NCBI RefSeq assembly: GCF_036026595.1
Contig: NZ_JARZFX010000002.1
Coordinates: 248,001-312,000 of the forward strand
Direction: 5' to 3'
Source of the DNA: Virgibacillus_P tibetensis
GTDB taxonomy: Bacteria; Bacillota; Bacilli; Bacillales; Amphibacillaceae
Length of the DNA: 64,000 bases
Shown: one piece after another, positions 33,907-42,628 of the stretch
Layout of the letters: the number at the start of each line of letters is the position of its first letter
Position numbering within the stretch: position 1 is the stretch's first letter
Position numbers and translations under genes: made by a program
Notes under the pieces: generated by a model
What the model saw: only the letters and a program-made list of their open reading frames with translations
Told to the model about the DNA's origin: nothing
Database searches by the model: none

Positions 33907-35624
33907 TTTGTCACCCCTATCATTTCCTGTATCCCTTTACCAGGTGCAATCATCGGGTAAACACATGTGTCTCTGTCAACCCTGCAATCTACAACTACAG
34001 GTCCGTCATATGCGAATATTTCCTCAAGCATAGACACTGCATCATCTTCCTGGTCAACTCTTAATCCGCGGATACCATAGCTTTCAGCCAGTTTTACAAA
34101 GTCGGGATTGGAAGAAAATAATGATTCTGAATATCTTTCGTTATAGAAACTTTCCTGCCATTGCCTCACCATCCCTAAAGCTTCGTTGTTAACAATAATA
34201 ATCTTGACTGGAAGGTTCCTTTCCTGAATTACAGACAACTCTTGAAAAGTCATTTGAAATCCTCCATCACCAACTACTGCAACAACGAGATCATCTGGAG
34301 CTCCGAGTTGAGCACCGATTGCTGCAGGAAAACCAAATCCCATAGTTCCCAAGCCCCCCGATGTAACCCAACGGTTTGGTTTATCAAAAGTATAGTACTG
34401 CGCTGCCCACATTTGATGCTGCCCAACGTCTGTTGTTACAATCGCTTCTCCTTTTGAGACTCGGTACACTTGTTCTAATAACCATTGGGGTGACAATAGC
34501 TTATCTGGTTTCTCATACCACAACGGGTAATCTGTTTTATTATTCTGTAATTTCTGTTTCCACAATTGGTGATCCGGCTGGTCAGGTGTGCTTTTCAATA
34601 AGGCTTGTAACGCCTCCTTAGCATCTGCCACGACAGGAATTTCGGTTGGTATATTTTTACCTATTTCTGCTGGATCAATATCGATATGTGCAACCTTTGC
34701 TTGTGGTGCAAAGTGTTGCAGGTTCCCAGTGAGTCGGTCATCAAATCTGGCTCCGATATTTATCAATAAATCACATTCGTAGATCGCCATGTTTGCTGCG
34801 TATGTTCCATGCATCCCAGCCATCCCAAGTGACAGTGAGTTGGTACCAGGGAAGCTGCCTAATCCAAGTAGTGTATTGGTTACAGGAAGTTGGTACTTCT
34901 CAGCGAACTCCCTCAGTTCCTCGGAAGCCTTTGCGAATACAACTCCTGCCCCCGCCAGGATAACTGGTTTCTTCGAACGACTTAATGCATCAGCAAGTTT
35001 AACAATTTGCAATGGATTTGGTTTTTTATTTGGTTGGTATCCAGGCAAATAGAAGTCATTAGCAAAACTTTCTGATAGAAGTCCTGCAGAGATATTTTTC
35101 GGAATATCAACAACCACTGGACCTGGTCTTCCCGTAGTAGCTATATGAAAAGCCTCTTTTACAATCCGTGGTAAATCCGATATATTCTTTACCTGATAAT
35201 TGTATTTCGTTATTGGCGTTGTAATCCCCATAACATCGGATTCCTGAAAAGCATCTGTGCCAATCACATTGCTTGCTACTTGCCCAGTAAATACAACTAA
35301 TGGCAATGAATCCATCATTGCATCGGTAATCCCAGTAATTAGATTCGTTGCACCAGGTCCCGAGGTTGCTAATACTACACCAGCTTTACCTGTAACGCGT
35401 GCATATCCTTCTGCTGCATGGATTGATCCTTGTTCATGGCGGGAAAGTATATGTTTAAATGGCGCATTGCTGCGGTAGATCGCGTCATAGATCGGTAACA
35501 CGGCGCCACCTGGATAACCAAATAATGTGTCAACTTCCGCGTCAACCAATGTTTCAATGAGTAAATCAGCACCCGTTATCATTTCTTTCGTACTTTCTAC
35601 TTCATGCTTCGCCTCAACCTTCAC
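33903..35624 (-). CDS. ilvB: Acetolactate synthase large subunit
   Basis: 573-residue ThDP enzyme. Catalytic glutamate in SRHEQGSIHAAEGYAR, ThDP/Mg motif VGDGGFQMTFQELSV...NN, FAD domain in the middle. Catalyses the first common step of valine and leucine synthesis and its isoleucine counterpart. GTG 35624 lies 10 bases after AAAGGAGG. First gene of the ilv-leu operon, directly downstream of the T-box terminator, so expression depends on uncharged tRNA. Confidence 0.96.
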   Translation of the reverse strand: MKVEAKHEVESTKEMITGADLLIETLVDAEVDTLFGYPGGAVLPIYDAIYRSNAPFKHILSRHEQGSIHAAEGYARVTGKAGVVLATSGPGATNLITGITDAMMDSLPLVVFTGQVASNVIGTDAFQESDVMGITTPITKYNYQVKNISDLPRIVKEAFHIATTGRPGPVVVDIPKNISAGLLSESFANDFYLPGYQPNKKPNPLQIVKLADALSRSKKPVILAGAGVVFAKASEELREFAEKYQLPVTNTLLGLGSFPGTNSLSLGMAGMHGTYAANMAIYECDLLINIGARFDDRLTGNLQHFAPQAKVAHIDIDPAEIGKNIPTEIPVVADAKEALQALLKSTPDQPDHQLWKQKLQNNKTDYPLWYEKPDKLLSPQWLLEQVYRVSKGEAIVTTDVGQHQMWAAQYYTFDKPNRWVTSGGLGTMGFGFPAAIGAQLGAPDDLVVAVVGDGGFQMTFQELSVIQERNLPVKIIIVNNEALGMVRQWQESFYNERYSESLFSSNPDFVKLAESYGIRGLRVDQEDDAVSMLEEIFAYDGPVVVDCRVDRDTCVYPMIAPGKGIQEMIGVTK

Positions 35625-35654
35625 TACTACTTACCTCCTTTGATTAAAATTGAA

Positions 35655-35960
35655 TATTAAAAAAAGACCCTTCAATCCCCTAATATCTGCATAGATTCAG
35701 AATTATTGGGGAGAAATGGATCTTAATTTCTCGGTACCACCCAGGTTTATAGCATTCTCGCGAATACTACCTTATGAGGCTGAAATTCAGCCGCATTGAT
35801 AACAGGTACATGTGAGTGCACCTGGCTAAGACTAGTAGGATAAATCCGTTCAACTTAGCACTCAGAGAAGATGTCGGAACAATATGTACTTCTGGGCTTC
35901 CAGCAACCCCAGATCTCTGTGAATACACGTAAAATGTTCCTTTATTCCCGTCATCGAGTT
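35655..35960 (-). ncRNA. T-box leader (probably leucine-responsive) of the ilv-leu operon
   Basis: The minus-strand RNA shows a Stem I with the distal GGAAGCCC loop, the T-box sequence GGGTGGTACCGAGA (35743-35730) and a terminator made of AAGATCC...GGGTCTT followed by TTTTTT (ending about 35658). A CTC leucine codon lies at the expected specifier position within CTTCTCTGAG (35867-35865). Uncharged tRNA-Leu would stabilise the antiterminator and switch on ilvB onwards. The specifier assignment is by position and not proven. Confidence 0.9.
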
Positions 35961-36049
35961 AATGATATTATTTTGATAAAATTAACGTTGCTTAATGTGC
36001 TTTGAAAATCTGCAGTGGTTAATAATTGAATTTTTTAATATTGCCGACA

Positions 36050-36078
36050 ATCATATAACGTTTTTGGCAAACAGTCAA
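36050..36078 (-). promoter_or_regulatory. Promoter of the ilv-leu operon
   Basis: TTGACT (36078-36073), 17 bases, TATGAT (36055-36050) on the minus strand; the transcript would start near 36043, about 85 bases before the T-box stem I. Confidence 0.7.
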
Positions 36079-36123
36079 CCACTTTTAAAAAGTTTTTTGA
36101 TACTTTGGATTAATCAATTAAAT

Positions 36124-36137
36124 TGAATGCGCTTACA
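36124..36137 (-). promoter_or_regulatory. cre box upstream of the ilv-leu promoter
   Basis: TGAATGCGCTTACA differs from the consensus at one position. It is centred about 88 bases upstream of the predicted start. In Bacillus subtilis CcpA activates ilv-leu from an upstream cre; the placement here suggests the same positive control. Confidence 0.65.
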
Positions 36138-36190
36138 TCATGTTCGGCTTCACGTTCTCCCAAAATGTTACACTTTGGTTACATTATTTT

Positions 36191-36307
36191 TTGACAGATG
36201 AAATAAGAGAATTCCTTGTTATACTGGGAATTTATGGCTTCTGTATCACACTACTTGTTTTCGTGATTATCCTGATTTTTACCTGCTTCAAATACCTAAA
36301 AAAATGA
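36191..36307 (+). CDS. Candidate 38-residue hydrophobic peptide
   Basis: From TTG 36191 to TGA 36305-36307 an open frame encodes a charged N-terminus (MTDEIREF), one long membrane helix (LVILGIYGFCITLLVFVIIL, about residues 9-31) and a basic tail (KYLKK). This plan is shared by small membrane toxins and holin-like peptides of Firmicutes. The ilvD terminator hairpin lies directly behind and would also terminate this transcript. Against it: no ribosome site is visible, the start is TTG, and the region is AT-rich so a chance frame is possible. Confidence 0.3.
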   Translation: MTDEIREFLVILGIYGFCITLLVFVIILIFTCFKYLKK

Positions 36308-36337
36308 AAAGGACTCCAGTTAAATTGGAGTCCTTTG
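36303..36337. terminator. Terminator of ilvD
   Basis: AAAGGACTCCA and TGGAGTCCTTT form an 11-bp stem with a 7-base loop; T-rich on the minus side. It lies between the ilvD stop codon (36345) and the ilv-leu upstream region. Confidence 0.85.
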
Positions 36338-36344
36338 CTACTAA

Positions 36345-38027
36345 TTATTTATTTAAAAAATCAGTTACTGCCCCTTTTGACGAACAGGAAACATTATGTG
36401 CATATTTTCCCAGAATGCCTTTTTTATACAGAGGTGGTGCTACCCATTCATTACGTCTCTTCTCCAGCTCATTTTCTGAGATTTCAAAGGAAATTTCTTT
36501 CTTATCCGAGTCAATCGTAACAAGATCACCTTCATGCAGGAAGGCAATTGGTCCACCTACCTGTGCTTCAGGTGCTATATGTCCAACCACTAACCCATGG
36601 GTACCTCCTGAAAAACGGCCATCAGTTAATAAGGCTACCTTTTCTCCTAACCCTTTACCAACTAAAATACTGGAAACGGACAACATCTCCGGCATTCCCG
36701 GTCCGCCTTTAGGTCCGATATATCGTATAACCAGTACATCTCCATCATTAATTTCATTAGCCATAACCGCAGCAGTTGCTTCTTTTTCAGTATTAAATAC
36801 ACGTGCAGGCCCAGTGTGGCGCTTTACTTTTACTCCGGATACCTTTGCAACAGCTCCACTTGGTGCCAGATTACCTTTTAATACAATTAATGGACCATCT
36901 GCCCGCTTCGGATTATCGAATGGCATAATTACATCCTGACCTTCTGCTAGTGAAGGTGCTTCTGCCAGGTTTTCAGCAACGGTTTTCCCTGTTACCGTCA
37001 GACAGTCTCCGTGAAGATAGCCTGCCTCATGAAGGAGCTTCATTACTGCCTGAACCCCACCCACACGATGCAGATCCTGCATAACATATTTACCGCTTGG
37101 CTTCAGATCAGCCAGATGTGGTGTATTCGCTTGAATCCGGTTAAAATCATCAATCGTTAAATCTACTTCTATCGCATGGGCGATGGACAGTAGATGAAGA
37201 ATGGCATTCGTTGATCCACCTAAAGCCATCACTACTGTAATAGCATTTTCAAATGCCTCTTTTGTCATAATGTCTTTTGGATAAATATCCTTCTCCAGTA
37301 AATGATATACTGCTTTTCCTGCAGCATCACAATCTTCTTCCTTCTCGGGAGATTCAGCTGGGTTTGATGAACTTCCTGGCAGACTCATCCCCATTGCTTC
37401 CACTGCTGACGCCATCGTGTTAGCCGTATACATTCCTCCACACGCACCAGCACCAGGACAAGCGCTGCATTCGATTGCTTTTAATTCTCCATCATCTATC
37501 CGACCATTATTATGCTGACCTACGCCTTCAAATACCGATACTATATCAATATCCTTTCCTCGATGAGAACCTGGTGCAATCGTTCCTCCATAAACAAATA
37601 CGGATGGAACCTCAGAGTTCGCAATCGCGATCATGCAGCCGGGAATATTCTTATCACAAGCGCCAATGGTAACAAGTCCATCAAGACTTTCCGCTCCAAC
37701 CACTGTTTCAATAGAATCAGCTATTACATCACGGCTGGGCAATGAAAACCGCATTCCATCGGTCCCCATTGAAATCCCGTCTGAAACGGTTATCGTATTA
37801 AAAATTAGTGGTACGCCACCTGCTTCTCTGGCACCTTGCTTTGCTTTTAACGCCAAATCATCAATATGTATATTACATGGCGTGACCTCACTCCACGTGC
37901 TCGCAACTCCAATCATCGGCTTCTTAAAATCATCTTCTGAAACACCAACAGCCCGCAGCATTGCCCGGTTTGGTGCCTTCATTGTTCCATCAAATACTTT
38001 ACTTTTTATACGTAAATCTTTTCCCAT
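36345..38027 (-). CDS. ilvD: Dihydroxy-acid dehydratase IlvD
   Basis: 560 residues. Iron-sulfur ligands in GACDKNIPGCMIAIAN and ECSACPGAGACGGMYTANTMA; the C-terminal GGRFSGGTHGLVVGHI-type motif is also present. Dehydrates dihydroxyisovalerate and dihydroxymethylvalerate, completing the branched-chain pathway. ATG 38027 lies 7 bases after AGGTGGG; an in-frame GTG 12 bases upstream overlaps that site and is less likely. Although next to the ilv-leu operon it is separated by its own terminator and by the T-box leader, so it is a separate unit. Confidence 0.95.
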   Translation of the reverse strand: MGKDLRIKSKVFDGTMKAPNRAMLRAVGVSEDDFKKPMIGVASTWSEVTPCNIHIDDLALKAKQGAREAGGVPLIFNTITVSDGISMGTDGMRFSLPSRDVIADSIETVVGAESLDGLVTIGACDKNIPGCMIAIANSEVPSVFVYGGTIAPGSHRGKDIDIVSVFEGVGQHNNGRIDDGELKAIECSACPGAGACGGMYTANTMASAVEAMGMSLPGSSSNPAESPEKEEDCDAAGKAVYHLLEKDIYPKDIMTKEAFENAITVVMALGGSTNAILHLLSIAHAIEVDLTIDDFNRIQANTPHLADLKPSGKYVMQDLHRVGGVQAVMKLLHEAGYLHGDCLTVTGKTVAENLAEAPSLAEGQDVIMPFDNPKRADGPLIVLKGNLAPSGAVAKVSGVKVKRHTGPARVFNTEKEATAAVMANEINDGDVLVIRYIGPKGGPGMPEMLSVSSILVGKGLGEKVALLTDGRFSGGTHGLVVGHIAPEAQVGGPIAFLHEGDLVTIDSDKKEISFEISENELEKRRNEWVAPPLYKKGILGKYAHNVSCSSKGAVTDFLNK

Positions 38028-38190
38028 TTTATATCCCACCTATCTATCGAGTAATTATAAGACTATTTTTTTAATAGTTCAATGTATTTATTCTATTTAA
38101 ATTATACCAATTAATAAAAAATGTGAACTTAAACCTCTGAAATTGGAGTAACCTGTGTTTTAGTGAAAGGTTTTTTTGTAAAATATAAGG

Positions 38191-39156
38191 TTAACCTATT
38201 TTTTCATTTTTAGTATCAACAGGTTTCGTATATTCACTCCGCTTTCCCCACCATGTTGCTAGAATTGGTCCTGAGATATTATGCCAAACACTAAATAAAG
38301 CACTCGGTACGGCGGCTATTGGGGCAAAGTGAGCTAGAGCTAATGCTGACCCTAGTCCCGAATTTTGCATACCTACTTCAATCGAGACTGCTTTCTGTTC
38401 ACTTAAATCAAATTTCAATCCTTTTGCTAGTAAGTAGCCAATGAATAGTCCTAACACATTATGCAATACAACAACCATGAAAATCAACAAGCCTGTAGTA
38501 ACTATAGCATCCGTATTAACAGCAACAACCGCAGAAGCTACCCCAACGATTCCAATAACCGAAACGAGTGGTAATGCAGCGACACTTTTTTCCACTTGTT
38601 TACGAAATAATAAGCGAACCACAATCCCTAAAACAATAGGAATCAAAACAATTTGTACAATTGAGATAAACATGCTTCCGGCAGAAACTGGCAGCCATTG
38701 ACTTGCAAAAAGCAATGTTAAAGCTGGTGTAAGAATTGGAGCAAGCACCGTGGAAACTGCTGTAACCGATACAGATAAGGCAGTATTTCCTTTGGCCAAA
38801 AAAGTCATAACATTGGACGCTGTGCCACCTGGACAACAGCCAACTAAAATAACGCCAACCGCTACCTCTGGAGGAAGTTGGAATGCCATTGCCAGCCCAA
38901 ATGCAAGTAAAGGCATAATCGTAAATTGAGCTGCTACCGTAACAAGGACACTTTTCGGGGCTTGAAAAACCCCTTTAAAATCACTTAAAGAAAGGGTGAG
39001 CCCCATCCCAAACATAATAATACCTAACAGGAGTGAAATGTGCGGTGCAATCCATGTAAACCCCCCTGGAAATATGAAACTTAATACAGCGAATAAGATA
39101 ACCCAAACCGCAAATGTATTTCCTGCAAAATTACTGACTTTCTCTATTGTCTTCAA
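38191..39156 (-). CDS. Bile acid:sodium symporter (BASS) family transporter
   Basis: 321 residues, about 9-10 membrane segments. IMFGMGLTLSLSDFKGVFQAP and VGVILVGCCPGGTASNVMTFLAKGNTALSVSVTAVST are the conserved crossover and sodium-site motifs of the BASS/PanS fold. Bacterial members carry organic acids such as pantoate or pyruvate, not necessarily bile acids. Stand-alone gene downstream of a region of repeats; its position after ilvD in the minus direction could suggest a 2-oxo-acid or pantoate substrate, but this is only a guess. Confidence 0.85.
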   Translation of the reverse strand: MKTIEKVSNFAGNTFAVWVILFAVLSFIFPGGFTWIAPHISLLLGIIMFGMGLTLSLSDFKGVFQAPKSVLVTVAAQFTIMPLLAFGLAMAFQLPPEVAVGVILVGCCPGGTASNVMTFLAKGNTALSVSVTAVSTVLAPILTPALTLLFASQWLPVSAGSMFISIVQIVLIPIVLGIVVRLLFRKQVEKSVAALPLVSVIGIVGVASAVVAVNTDAIVTTGLLIFMVVVLHNVLGLFIGYLLAKGLKFDLSEQKAVSIEVGMQNSGLGSALALAHFAPIAAVPSALFSVWHNISGPILATWWGKRSEYTKPVDTKNEKIG

Positions 39157-39411
39157 TTCATTCCCTCCAGCCTCTATTAATACATTGAATTCTCTAAATG
39201 CGATGGTATACTATCAATTTTCTGATAATTAATTTATGATTCTATCATAAATTAAAAGGAAAAGGTAGAATTTTTTATTTTTCCACTAACAGTCATATCG
39301 TTTTTTATGAATAAAATAATACGATTACAGCTTAATTATGAACAGTTTGTGAAATTTCTTCTACATTGAAATAGGTAATTATACCTATCTTGCGGACATA
39401 GTTTGTATTAG

Positions 39412-39483
39412 ACACTTAACAAAAAGGTAAGATTCTTAACAGGACAATCCATATTAATTGACGGTGGGATATCTTATAATTAA
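39412..39483 (+). pseudogene. 3' fragment of a short-chain dehydrogenase (SDR) gene
   Basis: A 24-codon fragment after an in-frame stop reads ...VRFLTGQSILIDGGISYN, the typical C-terminus of FabG-like SDR proteins, then TAA at 39481. No upstream SDR body is present. It abuts a MITE-like element and is a decay remnant, not a gene. Confidence 0.65.
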
Positions 39484-39498
39484 TTTCAAACTTCATAA

Positions 39499-39744
39499 AA
39501 GAGGCTGGGGCATAACTAAATGGGAAGAATGAGAATCCGAACAATCGGAACTTAGCGTAGGCAAAATACGCAGACTCCTGTGGGAACAGCACGAGCTGAT
39601 GATCCACTGTGTGAAGTGCTCTTTTTCACACAGTTAGCTGAAGCCGTGCCCACGGAAAGCGAAGTATTTTGCCGAAGCGGTACATTTGCTCAGGCGTTAA
39701 TGTTCGGATTTTCCTGAATAATTCTTCTTTTGTCCCAACCTCTT
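39499..39744. mobile_element. Short MITE-like element (about 246 bp)
   Basis: Imperfect inverted ends: AAGAGGCTGGGGCATA at the left and TTTGTCCCAACCTCTT at the right, followed inside by a second matching pair around AGAATCCGAAC and GTTCGGATTTT. The centre holds one module of the same family as copy A at 4707-4834 (in inverse orientation). It lies between an SDR fragment and 9 bases from the stop codon of the aldo/keto reductase pseudogene. No coding capacity. Confidence 0.65.
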
Positions 39745-39752
39745 CTGCTATA

Positions 39753-40596
39753 TTACTGATCAAAACTGTCGGGATTGGTACCAGCACGATCGTCTATATT
39801 TAACGCATTAATTCGATCCATATCCTCATCAGACAAGAAGAAATCAAATATATCCGCGTTCTCAATAATCCGATGTTTTTTTACTGACTTTGGTATAGTT
39901 ATTACATTACTTTGAATGTCCCATCGCAAGATTAGTGGGCCGGCGATTTGCCGTATTTCTCTCCAATTCCCTTGATGGTTGGCTCATCCAGAAGACCACC
40001 CCGTTTCAGCGGTGACCATGCTTCGAACTGAATATTTTCCTTCTCACAAAACGTTCTTAGCTCAACCTGTGTTAGATGCGGGTGAAACTCCACTTGATTA
40101 ATCGCTGGTTTGACAATGCTATCTGAGAGCAGATCCTCCAGATGCTGTACATGAAAAGCTGTACATGAAAATTACTAACACCAATGGCTCTAACTTTTCC
40201 ATCAGCATACAACTGTTCCATTGCTCTCCAGGTTTCTTTGTACTTTCCTTTCACTGGCCAATGAATCAGGTAGAGGTCAAGGTAATCTAAGTCAAGATTG
40301 TTCAGACTGTTTTCTAATGCCTCTAACGTACTTTCATAACCCTGCTCATCATTCCAAACTTTTGAGGTTACAAAGAGTTCCTCTCTTGGCATACCTGAAT
40401 CCCTAATTCCTTGTCCCACACCTGTTTCATTATCATAGAAGGACGCAGTATCAATACTTCTATAGCCGTGCTTTATTGCATCCTTAACAGATCTAACTAC
40501 ACTATTGCCATCTTCAACTTTATAAACACCTAGACCAAAGCCAGGCATTTTCACACCATTATTTAGCGTAATGGTGTCCTGTAGATTAGTAATCAT
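39753..40596 (-). pseudogene. Aldo/keto reductase pseudogene with two frameshifts
   Basis: The first 145 residues read as an intact AKR5-type reductase (GVKMPGFGLGVYKV, the catalytic DTASFYDNE and YLDLYLIHWPVKGKYKETW). A perfect 14-bp tandem duplication (40144-40157, 40158-40171) then shifts the frame inside VSNFHV; removing one copy restores HLEDLLSDSIVKPAINQVEF. A second lesion, one missing base near 39935-39938, makes a stop after KSPAH; past it the frame continues as LILRWDIQSNVITIPKSVKK to a stop at 39753. All other residues are conserved, so decay is recent or one lesion is a sequence error. ATG 40596. Confidence 0.88.
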
Positions 40597-40654
40597 GGTT
40601 TTCCTCCATTTCTTAAAAGATCTATTGCTATTATCACATAGTATCGTGGCAAAT

Positions 40655-41040
40655 TCATAAATTTACTTTAATGTACAGAACAAAGGCGCAGGGCGCCCGT
40701 TTATCACCGTATGCGCTGCGCCCGCGCATCGCGGGTGGGTCGACGTTGCCGCGCAAAGCGGCGTAGTTAGTCGATCTTCCTTTAGAGTATGAGATATTAG
40801 TTAAAGGATGTTCGACAAGATCGCCACGTCCTTGAAAAAGAAAAGCACTTTTCCTGCGTGCGATGTATTTCACAGATGCTTTCCTTATCCTGTGGCATCG
40901 TCGAACTGACCTACATCCTGTAGGCCCGAGTGTAACGAATTGATGTTGACTTATCGCAAGAAGAGGCCGGAAGGGCACTAGGTGATGGGCGCTGAAGCTG
41001 GACGCGGCTGTTTAATTGTAAGAATTAATTCCTGCTAAAA
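40655..41040. repeat. GC-rich structured intergenic repeat
   Basis: A gene-free 0.39-kb block that is distinctly richer in GC than its surroundings. It starts GGCGCAGGGCGCCCGTTTATC and contains strong local palindromes (GGGCGCCC, CGCCCGCGCATCGCGGGTGGG, GCCGCGCAAAGCGGC, ACATCCTGTAGG) and ends GGGCGCTGAAGCTGGACGCGGC. Such composition and the AAGCTGGAC-type end are typical of long interspersed repeats of Bacillaceae genomes. Only one copy is in this window, so repeat status is inference. An arginine-rich frame through it is not credible as a gene. Confidence 0.45.
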
Positions 41041-41129
41041 ATTTTTGCTTTCTTACCCATGAACAAATAGAGTCACCCCAAGCTGGGATAACCCTATCGA
41101 CAAACGTTAATAAAAATGGGTGCTGTACT

Positions 41130-42530
41130 CTAAAACAACCGAACAACGAAATCGGCTATTAATAGCATTACTAAGGATACTGCCCAAGCGATTGTTGTTG
41201 GAACAGACCAAACTAAAATTTGTTCTTTCACATTTTTAATTCCAAGCATTCTGTTTACAACCCAGAATAAGCTATCGTTAAAGTAGGAGAAGATCATCGC
41301 ACCTAATGCAGCTGCTTGAGCAGCCAATACTAAGTTAACATCCAGACTAGCAACAATTGGCGCTGAAATTGATGCAGCTGTTATCATTGCCACAGTCCCA
41401 CTACCTTGAACGAGACGTACAAACGTAGCAATAAAGAATGGTACTAATACAGCTGGAATAGCCCATTGTGCTACTTGTTGAGCAATTAAGTCGCCTGTAC
41501 CACTTGCACGTAGTACTTCACCTAAGGCACCACCTGCACCAGTTAGAAGTAAGATAATACCCGCAGTTTTAATTCCTTCTTCCATACGGTCTAGCGTATC
41601 TGATTTACGAAGGTGATTCGTAAGTGTATAGATTGCAACAATTAACCCAAGACCTACAGCAATGACGGGATTTCCGATAAATTGTGCATAAGATAGGAAC
41701 GTTTCATTTAGAGTCATCATACCTGAATCATGTAGTGCTCCCAATGTTGTATTTATGAAAATTAATATAATTGGTATTAAAATCGGCATAATTGCTTTCG
41801 TAAATGAAGGTAATTCTTTCTCTCTATCATCAACTTCTTCTAAGAATTCCTTATAAACCTGTCCTTCATCTAACCTTACGAAGCCTTCCCCTTCTTCAGC
41901 TGGCACTTGATGAATTTTGCTGCCAATCCATTTAGCATATAATACGCCAGAAATAATAATTGGAACAGAAAATAGAAGTCCTACTAAGATCATAAGCCCA
42001 ACATCTGCGCCAAAAATTCCAGCTACACCTAATGGACCTGGTGTTGGTGGTACTGCATGGTGAGTTGTTGCTAAACCTATAGCAAGTGCTACCCCTATGC
42101 CAATAACAGATTTTCCGGTTTTACGAGATATAGCTTTAACTAGAGGCTGCAAAATAACAAACGCCGAGTCAACAAAGATCGGAATGGCAACAACATAACC
42201 TGCAACTGCCATTGCCCATTCTTCCTTTTTCTTTCCTAACTTTTTAACAAGCGTATAGGCGAGCTTTTCGGCTGCTCCTGATACTTCCAAAATCCTCCCC
42301 ATCATTACCCCTAAACCGATAATAATACCGATTGAACCTAATGTACTACCGAAACCATTGGTAATTGTCGAAATAACATCTGTTGGATTCATACCACCTA
42401 CAATACCAGTTACGGATGCTGCAATAAGAAGTGCAATAAATGCATGAATCTTTGTTTTTAATACTAAAATAATCAATAATGCAATTCCTAATACTAGACC
42501 GATAATCATCTGTGTACCTGATACTTCCAT
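41130..42530 (-). CDS. GntP family permease for a sugar acid
   Basis: 466 residues with about 12-14 hydrophobic segments. VDSAFVILQPLVKAISRKTGKSVIGIGVALAIGLATTHHAVPPTPGP is the GntP family signature, and VRLVQGSGTVAMITAASI a second. It would import gluconate-like acids with protons; in this operon a four-carbon acid sugar such as D-threonate or erythronate is likely (inference). ATG 42530 lies 9 bases after GGAGGAG; an upstream ATG overlaps that site. Last gene of the operon. Confidence 0.88.
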   Translation of the reverse strand: MEVSGTQMIIGLVLGIALLIILVLKTKIHAFIALLIAASVTGIVGGMNPTDVISTITNGFGSTLGSIGIIIGLGVMMGRILEVSGAAEKLAYTLVKKLGKKKEEWAMAVAGYVVAIPIFVDSAFVILQPLVKAISRKTGKSVIGIGVALAIGLATTHHAVPPTPGPLGVAGIFGADVGLMILVGLLFSVPIIISGVLYAKWIGSKIHQVPAEEGEGFVRLDEGQVYKEFLEEVDDREKELPSFTKAIMPILIPIILIFINTTLGALHDSGMMTLNETFLSYAQFIGNPVIAVGLGLIVAIYTLTNHLRKSDTLDRMEEGIKTAGIILLLTGAGGALGEVLRASGTGDLIAQQVAQWAIPAVLVPFFIATFVRLVQGSGTVAMITAASISAPIVASLDVNLVLAAQAAALGAMIFSYFNDSLFWVVNRMLGIKNVKEQILVWSVPTTIAWAVSLVMLLIADFVVRLF

Positions 42531-42628
42531 AACCTGACTCTCCTCCATGTAATGGCTTTCATTAGTTTGAAAATTTAACTGGGGTTATTATTCAGGAACC
42601 CCAGTTAGTATTTATTTATCATGCTATT

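Noticed and set aside
39416..39607. 63-residue open frame on the minus strand
   Set aside because: It spans the SDR fragment antisense and the MITE-like element; no coding features.
40655..40978. 107-residue arginine-rich open frame
   Set aside because: It follows the GC-rich palindromic repeat; the composition is that of translated repeat DNA.
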